A DNA stretch of 29,502 nucleotides from the NCBI GenBank assembly GCA_003242505.1, contig QGUP01000001.1, positions 1 through 29,502 of the forward strand. Direction: 5' to 3'. Numbering within the stretch: the stretch's first letter is position 1; each line of letters begins with the position of its first letter. The notes under the pieces are model-generated. The model was not told where the DNA came from. It searched no databases and saw only the letters and a program-made list of their open reading frames with translations. The DNA comes from Bacillota bacterium. Lineage in GTDB: Bacteria; Bacillota; Sulfobacillia; Symbiobacteriales; ZC4RG38. A program made the translations under genes and the position numbers. Positions 13,618 through 20,473 of the stretch are shown here, piece by piece.

Positions 13618-15975
13618 TCACTCGTCGATGCCGGCGTTGCGGAGAATCCGCCAGACCTTCTCCCGGGTGATGGGCATGTCGATGTGCCGGACCCCCAGGT
13701 GGGAGAGGGCGTCGACGACGGCGTTGACAAAGGCCGCCGGGGAACCGACGTTGGGCGACTCGCCCACCCCCTTGGCCCCCAGGGGATGGTGGGGCGAGGG
13801 GGTGACGGTGTGGGCGGTCTCCCACCTGGGCGTCTCCACCGCGGTGGGCAGCATGTATTCGGTGAAGTTGGTGACCAGGTTGTTGCCGTTCTCGTCGAAG
13901 ACGATGTCCTGCATGAAGGCGATGGCGAAGCCCTCGGTCAGGCCGCCGTGGACCTGGCCCTGGACGATCATCGGGTTGATGATGGTGCCGCAGTCGTCCA
14001 CCGCCAGGAACCGGCGGACCTTCACCTCGCCGGTGCCCTTGTCGATGTCGACCACCGCGATGTAGCAGCCGTAGGGGAAGGTGAGGTTCGGCGGGTCGTA
14101 GTAGAAGGTGGCCTCCAGGCCGGGCTCCAGGCCGGGGGGCGGGTTGGTGTAGGCGGCGAAGGCGATCTGCTGCATGGTGACGCTCTGGTGCGGGGCGCCC
14201 TTGACCTGGAACCGGCCGTCCACCCACTCCAGGTCGTGCTCGCCGCACTCCAGCAGGTGGGCCGCGATCTTCCGGGCCTTCTCCCGGATCCGCCGGGCGC
14301 ACATGGCCGCCGCGGCGCCGGAGGTGGGGGTGCTGCGGCTGGCGTAGGTGCCCAGGCCGTAGGGCGCGGTGTCGGTGTCGCCCTCCTCCACCAGGACGTC
14401 GTCCGGGCTCAGCCCCAGTTCCTCGGCCACGATCTGGGCGTAGGTGGTCTCATGGCCCTGGCCCTGGTGCCGGGTGCCCAGGCGGACGATGGCCTTGCCC
14501 GTGGGATGGACCCGGATCTCGGCGCTGTCGAACATCTTGATCCCGAGGATGTCGAAGTGCTTGCTCGGGCCGGCGCCGACGATCTCGGTGAAGAAGGAGA
14601 TGCCGATGCCCATCAGCTCGCCCCGGGCCCGCTTCTCCGCCTGCTCCTTCCGCAGCTCCTTGTAGCCGATGAGGTTGAGGGCGTAGTCCAGGGTGTGGTG
14701 GTAGTTGCCGCTGTCGTAGACCCAGCCGGTGGGGGACTTCCACGGGAACTTGTCCGCGGGGATCAGGTTCTTCCGGCGCAGCTCCGCCGGGTCCATCTTC
14801 AGCTCCTGGGCGAGGATGTCCATGGCCCGCTCGATGAGGTAGGAGGCCTCGGTCACCCGGAAGGAGCACCGGTGGGCCACGCCGCCGGGGGCCTTGTTGG
14901 TGTAGACCGCGTCCACCACCACGTGGGCGGCCTCGAAGGTGTAGGAGCCGGTGCAGATGTTGAAGAGACCCGCCGGCCACTTGGAGGGCACCGCCTGGGC
15001 GTCAAAGGCTCCGTGGTCGGCCACGGTGTGGACCCGGAGGGCCTTCACCTGGCCCTCCCGGGTGGCGGCGATCTCCACGGTCATGTGGTAGTCCCGGGCG
15101 AAGTGGGTCGAGGCCAGGTTCTCCGTCCGGGTCTCCACCCACTTCACCGGCCGGCCGGTGAGCATCGACCCGACCACCGCGACCACGTAGCCGGGGTAGA
15201 CCGGGACCTTGTTGCCAAAGCCCCCGCCCACGTCAGGGGAGATGACCCGGATCTGGTGCTCCGGCAGCTTGGCCACCATGGCCAGGACGGTCCGGTACGC
15301 GTGGGGGGCCTGGGAGGTGACGTAGAGGGTGAGGTGGTTCTTGGTCCTGTTGTAGTCGGCGATGCAGCCGCAGGGCTCCAGGGGGGCGGGGTGGACCCGG
15401 GGGAAGCGGATCTTTTCCTTAATAACTACCTCTGCCTCGGCGAAGGCCTTGTCCGTGGCGGCCTTGTCCCCAGACTCCCAGCGCCAGATGTGGTTGGTCT
15501 TCTCCTTCCGGTCCTCCCGGAGGATGGGGGCGTCGGGCTCCAGGGCCTTGAAGGGGTCGACCACCACCGGCAGGGGGTCGTACTCCACCTCCACCGCGGC
15601 GGCGCCGTCGTAGGCCGCCTCCCGGCTGGTGGCGATGACCGCTGCCACCTCCTGGTACTGGAAGAGGACCTTGCCGACGGCCAGGACCATCTGCTGGTCC
15701 CCGTTGAGGGTGGGCATCCACGCCAGGCCGAGCTTTTCCAGGTCCTCGCCGGTGATCACCGCCAGGACCCCGGGCACGGCCAGGGCGGGCTCCTTGTTAA
15801 TGGAAACGATCCGGGCGTGGGCATAGGGGCTGCGGACGATGGCCATGTAGGCCATGTTGGGCAGCTTGATGTCGTCCAGGTACCGCCCCTGGCCCGTGAG
15901 GAACCGGGGGTCCTCCTTCCGCTTGATCGGCTGGCCCAGCACCCGGTGCGGGCTCTCGGTCAGGGTCGCGGACAT
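13618..15975 (-). CDS. coxL: aerobic carbon monoxide dehydrogenase large subunit, form I
   Basis: 785 aa molybdenum subunit of CO dehydrogenase, which oxidises CO plus water to CO2 with release of two electrons. The active-site loop reads AHRCSFR (367-373), with Cys370 as the expected ligand of the copper in the Cu-S-Mo centre. Form I enzymes normally read AYxCSFR, while form II enzymes and xanthine dehydrogenases lack the Cys. Other matches to form I CoxL are SPDVGGGFGNK (247-257), EIVGAGPSKH, GQGHETTYAQI, APYGLGTYASRSTP and GAKGVGES with the probable catalytic Glu739. GGGAGG lies 8 nt before the ATG. Gene order coxM-coxS-coxL matches classical operons. The family call is very firm; the Tyr-to-His change is the one oddity. 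Confidence 0.97.
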   Translation of the reverse strand: MSATLTESPHRVLGQPIKRKEDPRFLTGQGRYLDDIKLPNMAYMAIVRSPYAHARIVSINKEPALAVPGVLAVITGEDLEKLGLAWMPTLNGDQQMVLAVGKVLFQYQEVAAVIATSREAAYDGAAAVEVEYDPLPVVVDPFKALEPDAPILREDRKEKTNHIWRWESGDKAATDKAFAEAEVVIKEKIRFPRVHPAPLEPCGCIADYNRTKNHLTLYVTSQAPHAYRTVLAMVAKLPEHQIRVISPDVGGGFGNKVPVYPGYVVAVVGSMLTGRPVKWVETRTENLASTHFARDYHMTVEIAATREGQVKALRVHTVADHGAFDAQAVPSKWPAGLFNICTGSYTFEAAHVVVDAVYTNKAPGGVAHRCSFRVTEASYLIERAMDILAQELKMDPAELRRKNLIPADKFPWKSPTGWVYDSGNYHHTLDYALNLIGYKELRKEQAEKRARGELMGIGISFFTEIVGAGPSKHFDILGIKMFDSAEIRVHPTGKAIVRLGTRHQGQGHETTYAQIVAEELGLSPDDVLVEEGDTDTAPYGLGTYASRSTPTSGAAAAMCARRIREKARKIAAHLLECGEHDLEWVDGRFQVKGAPHQSVTMQQIAFAAYTNPPPGLEPGLEATFYYDPPNLTFPYGCYIAVVDIDKGTGEVKVRRFLAVDDCGTIINPMIVQGQVHGGLTEGFAIAFMQDIVFDENGNNLVTNFTEYMLPTAVETPRWETAHTVTPSPHHPLGAKGVGESPNVGSPAAFVNAVVDALSHLGVRHIDMPITREKVWRILRNAGIDE

Positions 15976-16025
15976 CTGCCTGGCCTCCCTTCACTTCCGC
16001 TCTGCCGTCCTGCGGCGCCGCCGCC

Positions 16026-16547
16026 CTACTGCGCCGGGGACCCGCTGCCCACCGGGGAGCCGCTGGCCACCCCGGCGCCTTCCCGCATCATCTCCGCCGC
16101 CCGGAGGATGGACTTGACGATGTTCTGGTAGCCGGTGCAGCGGCAGAGGTTGCCGGAGATGGCCCGGCGGACCTCCTCCTCGGTGGGGTTGGGGTTCCGC
16201 TCGAGCAGCGCGACGCCGGCCATCAGCATGCCGGGGGTGCAGTAGCCGCACTGCAGGCCGTGGCACTCCCAGAAGGCCTTCTGGATCGGGTGGAGCTCGC
16301 CGTTCTGCGCCAGGCCCTCCACGGTGCGGATCTCGCAGCCATCGGCCTGGACGGCGAACATGGTGCAGGACTTGATGGGCTTGCCGTTCAGGATGACCGT
16401 GCAGGCCCCGCAGGAGGTGGTGTCGCAGCCGATGTGGGTGCCGGTGAGCCCGGCGACCTCCCGGATGAAGTGGACCAGCAGCAGCCGCGGCTCCACTTCC
16501 GCCTCGTACCGCTGGCCGTTGATGGTGACGGCGATCCGGTGTCCCAT
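16026..16547 (-). CDS. coxS: carbon monoxide dehydrogenase iron-sulfur subunit
   Basis: 173 aa subunit with two [2Fe-2S] clusters that carries electrons from the Mo site to FAD. The N-terminal plant-ferredoxin-like cluster uses Cys41, 46, 49 and 61 (GCDTTSCGACTV). The C-terminal helical cluster uses Cys100, 103, 135 and 137 (LQCGYCTPGM and NLCRCTGY). The last 15 or so residues (GVASGSPVGSGSPAQ) are a low-complexity tail created by an 18-nt tandem duplication. A GGGGAGGG ribosome binding site precedes the ATG. It lies 33 bp after coxM and 50 bp before coxL. Confidence 0.96.
   Translation of the reverse strand: MGHRIAVTINGQRYEAEVEPRLLLVHFIREVAGLTGTHIGCDTTSCGACTVILNGKPIKSCTMFAVQADGCEIRTVEGLAQNGELHPIQKAFWECHGLQCGYCTPGMLMAGVALLERNPNPTEEEVRRAISGNLCRCTGYQNIVKSILRAAEMMREGAGVASGSPVGSGSPAQ
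16036..16071. repeat. 18-nt tandem duplication in the coxS 3' end
   Basis: GGGGACCCGCTGCCCACC (16036-16053) is followed by GGGGAGCCGCTGGCCACC (16054-16071). It is in frame and encodes the Gly/Ser/Pro tail of CoxS. Confidence 0.75.
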
Positions 16548-16580
16548 GGGATGCCCTCCCCTTCGCTAAGCTTTCTGAGC

Positions 16581-17438
16581 CTAGGCCGCCGCGTTGCGCA
16601 GGGCCCGGAGGGTCAGCACCCGGACCATGTCCCGCTTGTACTCCGCCGAGCCCCGGAGGTCGGAGGTCGGCTGCGCGGCCTCCGCGGCCAGGGCGGCTGC
16701 CTTGCGGATGGTGGCCTCGTCCAGGGGCTGGCCCACCAGGGCTTCCTCCGCCGCCGTGGCCCGGAGGGTGATGGGCCCCACCGCGCAGAGGCCGATCCCC
16801 GCCTGCTGGCAGCGCCCGGCCTCATCCAGGGTGACCTGCACCGCCACCGCGGCAGTGGCGAAGTCCCCGACCTTCCGCTCGATCTTCTGGTAGTCGCCGC
16901 CGGTCCGGGGCCCCGGGATGGGTACCCGGACCTCCACCACCAGTTCGTCGGGCTCCAGGGCGGTGGTGAAGGTGTCCACCAGGAAGTCGTCAATGCCGAT
17001 TACCCGCTCGCCGTCCGGGCCGGCCGCCACTACCTGGGCCCGGGCGGCCATCAGCGCCGCGGCCCAGTCGCCGGCAGGGTCGGCGTGGACGAGGGAGCCG
17101 GCCACGGTGCCCAGGTTGCGGACCAGCGGGTCCGCGACCACCCGGGCGGTGGCGGCCAGGAGGGGGTACCGCTCCTGAATCAGGGGAGAGTGCTCCATGG
17201 TGGCGTGCCGGACGAGGGCGCCGATGCGCAGGAAACCGTCTTCCTCCCGGAGGTAGTCCAGCCCGGGGATCCGCCCGATGTCCACCAGCACCCTGGGCTG
17301 GGCCATGCGGAAGCGCATCATCGGGATGAGGCTCTGCCCGCCGGCGATCACCTTGGCGTCGTAGCTGTGCTGGCGGAGCAGCGCCACTGCTTCCGCGACC
17401 GAGCGGGGTGCCACGTACTCAAACGCCGCTGGAATCAT
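16581..17438 (-). CDS. coxM: carbon monoxide dehydrogenase FAD subunit
   Basis: 285 aa flavoprotein subunit that passes electrons from CoxS to the respiratory chain. The FAD-binding motifs of the family are present as AGGQS (32-36, usually AGGHS/QS) and TVAG (111-114, usually TIGG), followed by the HADPAGDW segment. The C-terminal CO-dehydrogenase flavoprotein domain covers about 175-283 (YQKIERKVGDFATAAVA). AGGAGGGG lies 6-8 nt before the ATG. It is the first gene of the cox operon, about 98 nt behind the predicted transcript start. Confidence 0.95.
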   Translation of the reverse strand: MIPAAFEYVAPRSVAEAVALLRQHSYDAKVIAGGQSLIPMMRFRMAQPRVLVDIGRIPGLDYLREEDGFLRIGALVRHATMEHSPLIQERYPLLAATARVVADPLVRNLGTVAGSLVHADPAGDWAAALMAARAQVVAAGPDGERVIGIDDFLVDTFTTALEPDELVVEVRVPIPGPRTGGDYQKIERKVGDFATAAVAVQVTLDEAGRCQQAGIGLCAVGPITLRATAAEEALVGQPLDEATIRKAAALAAEAAQPTSDLRGSAEYKRDMVRVLTLRALRNAAA

Positions 17439-17542
17439 CCTTCGCCCCTCCTGTTCCTGAACTCGGGGGCCTGGCGCGCCGGGCCCGGGGCGCCCCGGCC
17501 CGTGGGCAGCTGTTCCATCCGACGCCTTTTCACGGCAATTCG

Positions 17543-17548
17543 ATTATA
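17543..17548 (-). promoter_or_regulatory. -10 box of the cox operon
   Basis: A perfect TATAAT on the - strand. No good -35 hexamer lies 17 bp upstream; that position falls inside an inverted repeat. This pattern is typical of activator-dependent promoters. The predicted start is near 17536. Confidence 0.65.
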
Positions 17549-17562
17549 CGAGACAGTATCAA

Positions 17563-17597
17563 GACCGTTTGGTCGGGATTCCCCCCACCAAACGGTC
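17563..17597. promoter_or_regulatory. 11-bp perfect inverted repeat upstream of coxM
   Basis: GACCGTTTGGT (17563-17573) and ACCAAACGGTC (17587-17597) are separated by 13 bp, so the two half-sites are 24 bp apart centre to centre. The nearer half-site covers the -35 position of the cox promoter. It is a candidate operator. It could also form an RNA hairpin in the mocA 3' region, but a separate terminator follows mocA and this dyad has no U-tract. Confidence 0.7.
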
Positions 17598-17634
17598 ATT
17601 CCGCGCTGACCCCTCGGTCGTGAAAATGGGCGCG

Positions 17635-17662
17635 AAAAGACCCCGGCCTGCCGCCGGGGTCT
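17635..17662 (-). terminator. intrinsic terminator after mocA
   Basis: A 10-bp stem (17638-17647 with 17653-17662, core GACCCCGGC) is followed on the - strand by TTTT then CGCG. It separates the mocA/fumarase transcript from the cox promoter. Confidence 0.8.
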
Positions 17663-17716
17663 CAACTGCTTCCGCTGGGGGTCCGCCGTGGCGACCCCCC
17701 GGCCTAGCCGCGGCCA

Positions 17717-17821
17717 GCCGGCCTGGCGGGGTCTACCACCGCCTGGCGGAGGCCTGCCGGCCTTGCAGGGGTGCACCACCGCCTGGCGGGGGCCCGCCGG
17801 CCTTGCGGAGGGCCGCCAGCC
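17717..17821. repeat. 39/40-nt tandem repeat at the mocA 3' end
   Basis: Units start at 17717, 17756 and 17796 (GCCGGCCT(G/T)GC). The first two share CACCGCCTGGCGG, and the third is truncated at the mocA stop codon. It lies between mocA and its terminator. Confidence 0.8.
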
Positions 17822-18966
17822 TACCCGAGGTCCGCCGGACCCGCCACGGCCCGGAACCAGCCCTCCTCGGAAAAGGGGACCTGGACCATCGCCTCCCGGT
17901 AGCGCTGGACCACCGACCGGCCTCCCTCGTCCCCCCGGACCTGGCGGAGGAGGGGGAGGAGGGCCCGGTCGAAGAGCACCGGGTTCCGCCGGGCGCCGCC
18001 CACCACCGGGGCGACCACCGGGGCCCGGGTCCTGGCCCAGGCCCGGACCAGTTCCGTCACCACCGCCGGGGGCAGGAAGGGCATGTCCCCGAGGCAGACC
18101 ACCACCGCGCCGGGGACCTGCCTGCCTACCCCGGGCTCTCCGCCGGCCAGGGCCGCCCCGGCCGCCGGGGCCTCCTCTTCCACCAGGGCCCGGATGCCGG
18201 CCCGGAGGCTGCTGGCCATCCCTTCCGGCCACTCGGGGTTGGGCACCACCCGCACGGGGTACCGGGCCAGGAGGGGGGCCAGTTCCTGGTGGTAGGCGCC
18301 GGTCACCACCACCACTTCTTTCAGGCCGGCCCGGAGGGGCGCCCGGAGGGAGGCCTCCAGCACCGTGGACCCGGCCCAGGGGTGCAGGAGCTTGTTGGCG
18401 CCGAACCGCCGGCCGGCGCCGCCGGCCAGGACCAGGGCCGCAGCCTCGCCGAGGACCCCCCGGACCGGAGCCGGGGCCCGGAGGTCGGCCAGGACCACCC
18501 GGCCCACCCGGGCCCCGCCGGGGAGCTCCCGGCCGAGGAGGGACCGGGCCGCCGCACGGGCTGCCGCCAGAGCCGCCCCGGTCGCCGCGCCGCCGGACAG
18601 GGTGACAACCGGAACCACCCGGGCGCCGGGGGGAAGGGCCGGGAGGCCTTGCAGCGGATCTCCCGGGCGCCCCGCCGGAGCCGGCTGCCCGATGACGGGC
18701 ACCACCAGGTCCGGGGCCGGCACCTCCCCCTGGCCGGCCTCGTCTTCCACCAGTACCACCCGGTCTTCCCGGGGCTCCCGGGCCACCGCCTGGGCCGGGG
18801 GTATCCCCGCCGGCCCGCCGGGGCCGGCCCAGACCGGCGGCCGCCCTTCCGCCGCCAGTTCCTCCGCCACCCGCTGGGCCAGCGCCGTCTTCTCCCGGTC
18901 CCCGGTGAAGACCACCACATCCCCCGGGCAGATGCCCAGGGCGCGCCAGAGCAGGTCTGGTGCCAC
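17821..18966 (-). CDS. mocA: molybdenum cofactor cytidylyltransferase with YqeC-like N-terminal half
   Basis: 381 aa from the GTG at 18966. The C-terminal half (about 176-381) is a MobA/MocA-like nucleotidyltransferase, with LAGGAGRRFGANKLL (180-194), the PEWPEGMASSLRAGI segment and CLGDMPFL carrying the metal-binding Asp. MocA makes molybdopterin cytosine dinucleotide, the cofactor form used by CO dehydrogenase, so its position beside cox fits well. The N-terminal half (GICPGDVVVFTGDREKTAL, then VVTLSGGAATG) resembles YqeC, an accessory protein of selenium-dependent Mo hydroxylases. Its nucleotide loop is degenerate (TGDREKT against the expected GAGGKTT). I chose GTG 18966 on the GGGAG ribosome binding site and on domain start; GTG 19032 or ATG 19011 are alternatives. 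Confidence 0.85.
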   Translation of the reverse strand: MAPDLLWRALGICPGDVVVFTGDREKTALAQRVAEELAAEGRPPVWAGPGGPAGIPPAQAVAREPREDRVVLVEDEAGQGEVPAPDLVVPVIGQPAPAGRPGDPLQGLPALPPGARVVPVVTLSGGAATGAALAAARAAARSLLGRELPGGARVGRVVLADLRAPAPVRGVLGEAAALVLAGGAGRRFGANKLLHPWAGSTVLEASLRAPLRAGLKEVVVVTGAYHQELAPLLARYPVRVVPNPEWPEGMASSLRAGIRALVEEEAPAAGAALAGGEPGVGRQVPGAVVVCLGDMPFLPPAVVTELVRAWARTRAPVVAPVVGGARRNPVLFDRALLPLLRQVRGDEGGRSVVQRYREAMVQVPFSEEGWFRAVAGPADLG

Positions 18967-19069
18967 CGTCCCGACGCTCCCTTGCCGTGGGTTCTCTGTG
19001 CAGGGGCACATACCTTCCCTTCGCAGTGGCACCGAAGAATCCTCTTACAAATGCGACGGGCCCGGAATA

Positions 19070-19921
19070 TCAGAGGACGATCTCCTTGTGCCGGTGGGCG
19101 TGGCACTCGATGTTCACCGCCACCGGCAGCGCGGCAATGTGGCAGCCCATCACCTCGATGTGGACCGCCAGGGCGGTGACCGTCCCGCCGAGGCCCATGG
19201 GGCCGACGCCGAGCTGGTTGATCTCCTCCACAAGCTCGTCCTCCCGGGCAGCCCACTCGGGGTCGGGGTGGGGCTCGCCCACCGGCCGGAGGAGGGCCAG
19301 TTTCGCCAGCAGGGCGCACCGGTCGAAGTTGCCGCCGATGCCCACGCCCACGACGACCGGCGGGCAGGCGGCCGCGCCGGCCTGGGCGACGGTCTCCACG
19401 ATGAACCGCCGGGCGCCCTCCCACCCCGCGGCAGGCGGCAGCATCTGCAGCCGGCTCATGTTCTCCGCGCCGCCGCCCTTGCACGCTACCCGGATGCGCA
19501 GCCGGTCTCCCTGGACGATGTTCGTGTAGACCATCGCCGGGGTGTTGTCCCCGGTGTTCCACCGGCGGATGGGGTCGTCCACCATCGAGGTGGGCAAGCA
19601 GCCTTCCTTGTATCCCTGCGCGACCCCTCGGTTCACCGCCGCGATCAGGTCGCCCCCCACCAGGTGGAGGTCCTGGCCGATGTCGAGGAAGACCAGGGCC
19701 ACCCCGGTGTCATGGCACATGGGGACCCTGCCGGTCTCGGCGGCGGTGGCGTTCTCCAGCAGCTGGGCCAGCACCTCCTTGCCCACCGGCGACTCCTCCC
19801 GGCACCGGGCCCGGGCGATGGCCCAGGCGATGTCGGGCTCGAGGACGCAGTTCGCCTCCTGGACCAGCCGGGCGACCGCCACGGCCACCTCGTCCACGTG
19901 GAGCTGACGCACCGACCTCAC
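19070..19921 (-). CDS. class I fumarase / tartrate dehydratase alpha subunit
   Basis: 283 aa, matching the stand-alone alpha subunit (FumA N-terminal / TtdA-like) of [4Fe-4S] hydro-lyases that dehydrate malate, tartrate or related hydroxy acids. The three expected cluster Cys are seen in PMCHDTG, ACPPVVVGVGIGG and NIECHAHRH, with ACKGGGAENMS also present. The GTG at 19921 has GGAGAAGGG just upstream. The enzyme normally needs a beta (swivel) subunit of about 180 aa encoded next door, and none is present here: the next gene is mocA after 103 bp. The beta gene must lie elsewhere, or the protein has another role. The substrate is not determined. Confidence 0.88.
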   Translation of the reverse strand: MRSVRQLHVDEVAVAVARLVQEANCVLEPDIAWAIARARCREESPVGKEVLAQLLENATAAETGRVPMCHDTGVALVFLDIGQDLHLVGGDLIAAVNRGVAQGYKEGCLPTSMVDDPIRRWNTGDNTPAMVYTNIVQGDRLRIRVACKGGGAENMSRLQMLPPAAGWEGARRFIVETVAQAGAAACPPVVVGVGIGGNFDRCALLAKLALLRPVGEPHPDPEWAAREDELVEEINQLGVGPMGLGGTVTALAVHIEVMGCHIAALPVAVNIECHAHRHKEIVL

Positions 19922-19955
19922 ATCCCTTCTCCAGGCTCGGGCCCGTGTCGCCTCC

Positions 19956-19985
19956 AGTGCCGCAATCGTGAGTGCCGCAATCGTG
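19956..19985. repeat. perfect 15-bp tandem repeat
   Basis: AGTGCCGCAATCGTG occurs twice in direct succession (19956-19970 and 19971-19985) in the leader of the fumarase subunit gene. It is the only perfect tandem copy of this length that I found in the window, so it is probably young. Confidence 0.9.
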
Positions 19986-20014
19986 CCGACCTCATGCCCC
20001 CGGACCCCCGGCTC

Positions 20015-20028
20015 GTGAATTCGTTCAC
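20015..20028. promoter_or_regulatory. small dyad upstream of the fumarase subunit gene
   Basis: GTGAA-TTCG-TTCAC is a perfect 5-bp hairpin with a stable TTCG loop. Extended with one mismatch on the - strand (CTTGTGAA-N4-TTCACGAG) it also looks like a dimeric repressor site. Either reading is possible. Confidence 0.4.
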
Positions 20029-20040
20029 AAGCCTCGGGGA

Positions 20041-20076
20041 AAGAAAAACCTCACCTGCTCCGTGCTCGTGAGGTTA
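20041..20076 (-). terminator. terminator-like hairpin in the fumarase gene leader
   Basis: Perfect 8-bp arms AACCTCAC (20048-20055) and GTGAGGTT (20069-20076) enclose a 13-nt loop. On the - strand the stem runs into TTTTTCTTT. Placed about 120 nt before the fumarase start and more than 300 nt past the antiporter terminator, it could be an attenuator or the end of a small RNA. Confidence 0.55.
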
Positions 20077-20397
20077 CCTGTCCCGGGGCGACGCCCGGCT
20101 CCCTTCTGGCTCCCATTCAACCCGATGGTCCCTGTCATGACAAGGACTTTGGCCCAAGATAACACCAATTTAATCCTTAGGGTCGACGGTGGGCCCTGCC
20201 TTGGGGCCGGAGGGTCTAACCCGGCGGCGGTTGCCCCCGACCAGGACTAAGGTGAGGGATCGAGTACAACCGGACTGGAGGGTAGGTCCCGCCCCATGGC
20301 TGGCCTGTACCGCCCCGGGGCCCGTCCCACCCCTGGGCCCCCGGCCCGGCGGAGCGGGAGACCGGCGCCAGGTCCGCAAACGGTCCACAAACAACCG

Positions 20398-20422
20398 GGG
20401 CGGGGTCGGGGCGACCCCGCCC
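20398..20422 (-). terminator. terminator after the antiporter operon
   Basis: An 11-bp perfect stem (20398-20408 with 20412-20422, loop GGG), 51 bp past the antiporter stop. On the - strand it is followed by CCGGTTGTTTGT, a moderate U-rich tail. Confidence 0.65.
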
Positions 20423-20473
20423 TGATACCCTGCCCCGATGCAGCTGCCCGGCCTCGGTCTGTCGGAGGAGACC

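Larger units (their letters stand above)
19922..20473. other. 552-bp intergenic region upstream of the fumarase subunit gene
   Basis: I see no convincing gene. From high to low coordinates it holds the antiporter terminator (20398-20422), about 300 nt of structured GC-rich sequence with no coding signal, a small AT-richer stretch (20130-20175, including a GTCATGAC palindrome) that could hold a promoter, a GC hairpin (20083-20100), a second terminator-like hairpin (20041-20076), a GTGAA-TTCG-TTCAC hairpin or operator (20015-20028) and a 15-bp tandem repeat (19956-19985). I could not match it to tmRNA, RNase P, SRP RNA or a riboswitch consensus by eye. Confidence 0.6.

Noticed and set aside
13432..16131. 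Long + strand open frame opposite coxL
   Set aside because: It is the antisense shadow of coxL. CoxL is recognisable along its full length, and the + strand translation is Gly/Val/Asp-rich with no family features.
13618..17438. Xanthine dehydrogenase or form II CO dehydrogenase-like hydroxylase
   Set aside because: The CoxL loop has the CSFR core with the copper-ligand Cys, and EIVGAGPSKH and GQGHETTYAQI match form I. coxD, coxE and coxG are also present.
19922..20473. tmRNA, RNase P RNA, SRP RNA or a known riboswitch
   Set aside because: I looked for the conserved cores of these RNAs on both strands and did not find them. A covariance search was not possible here.
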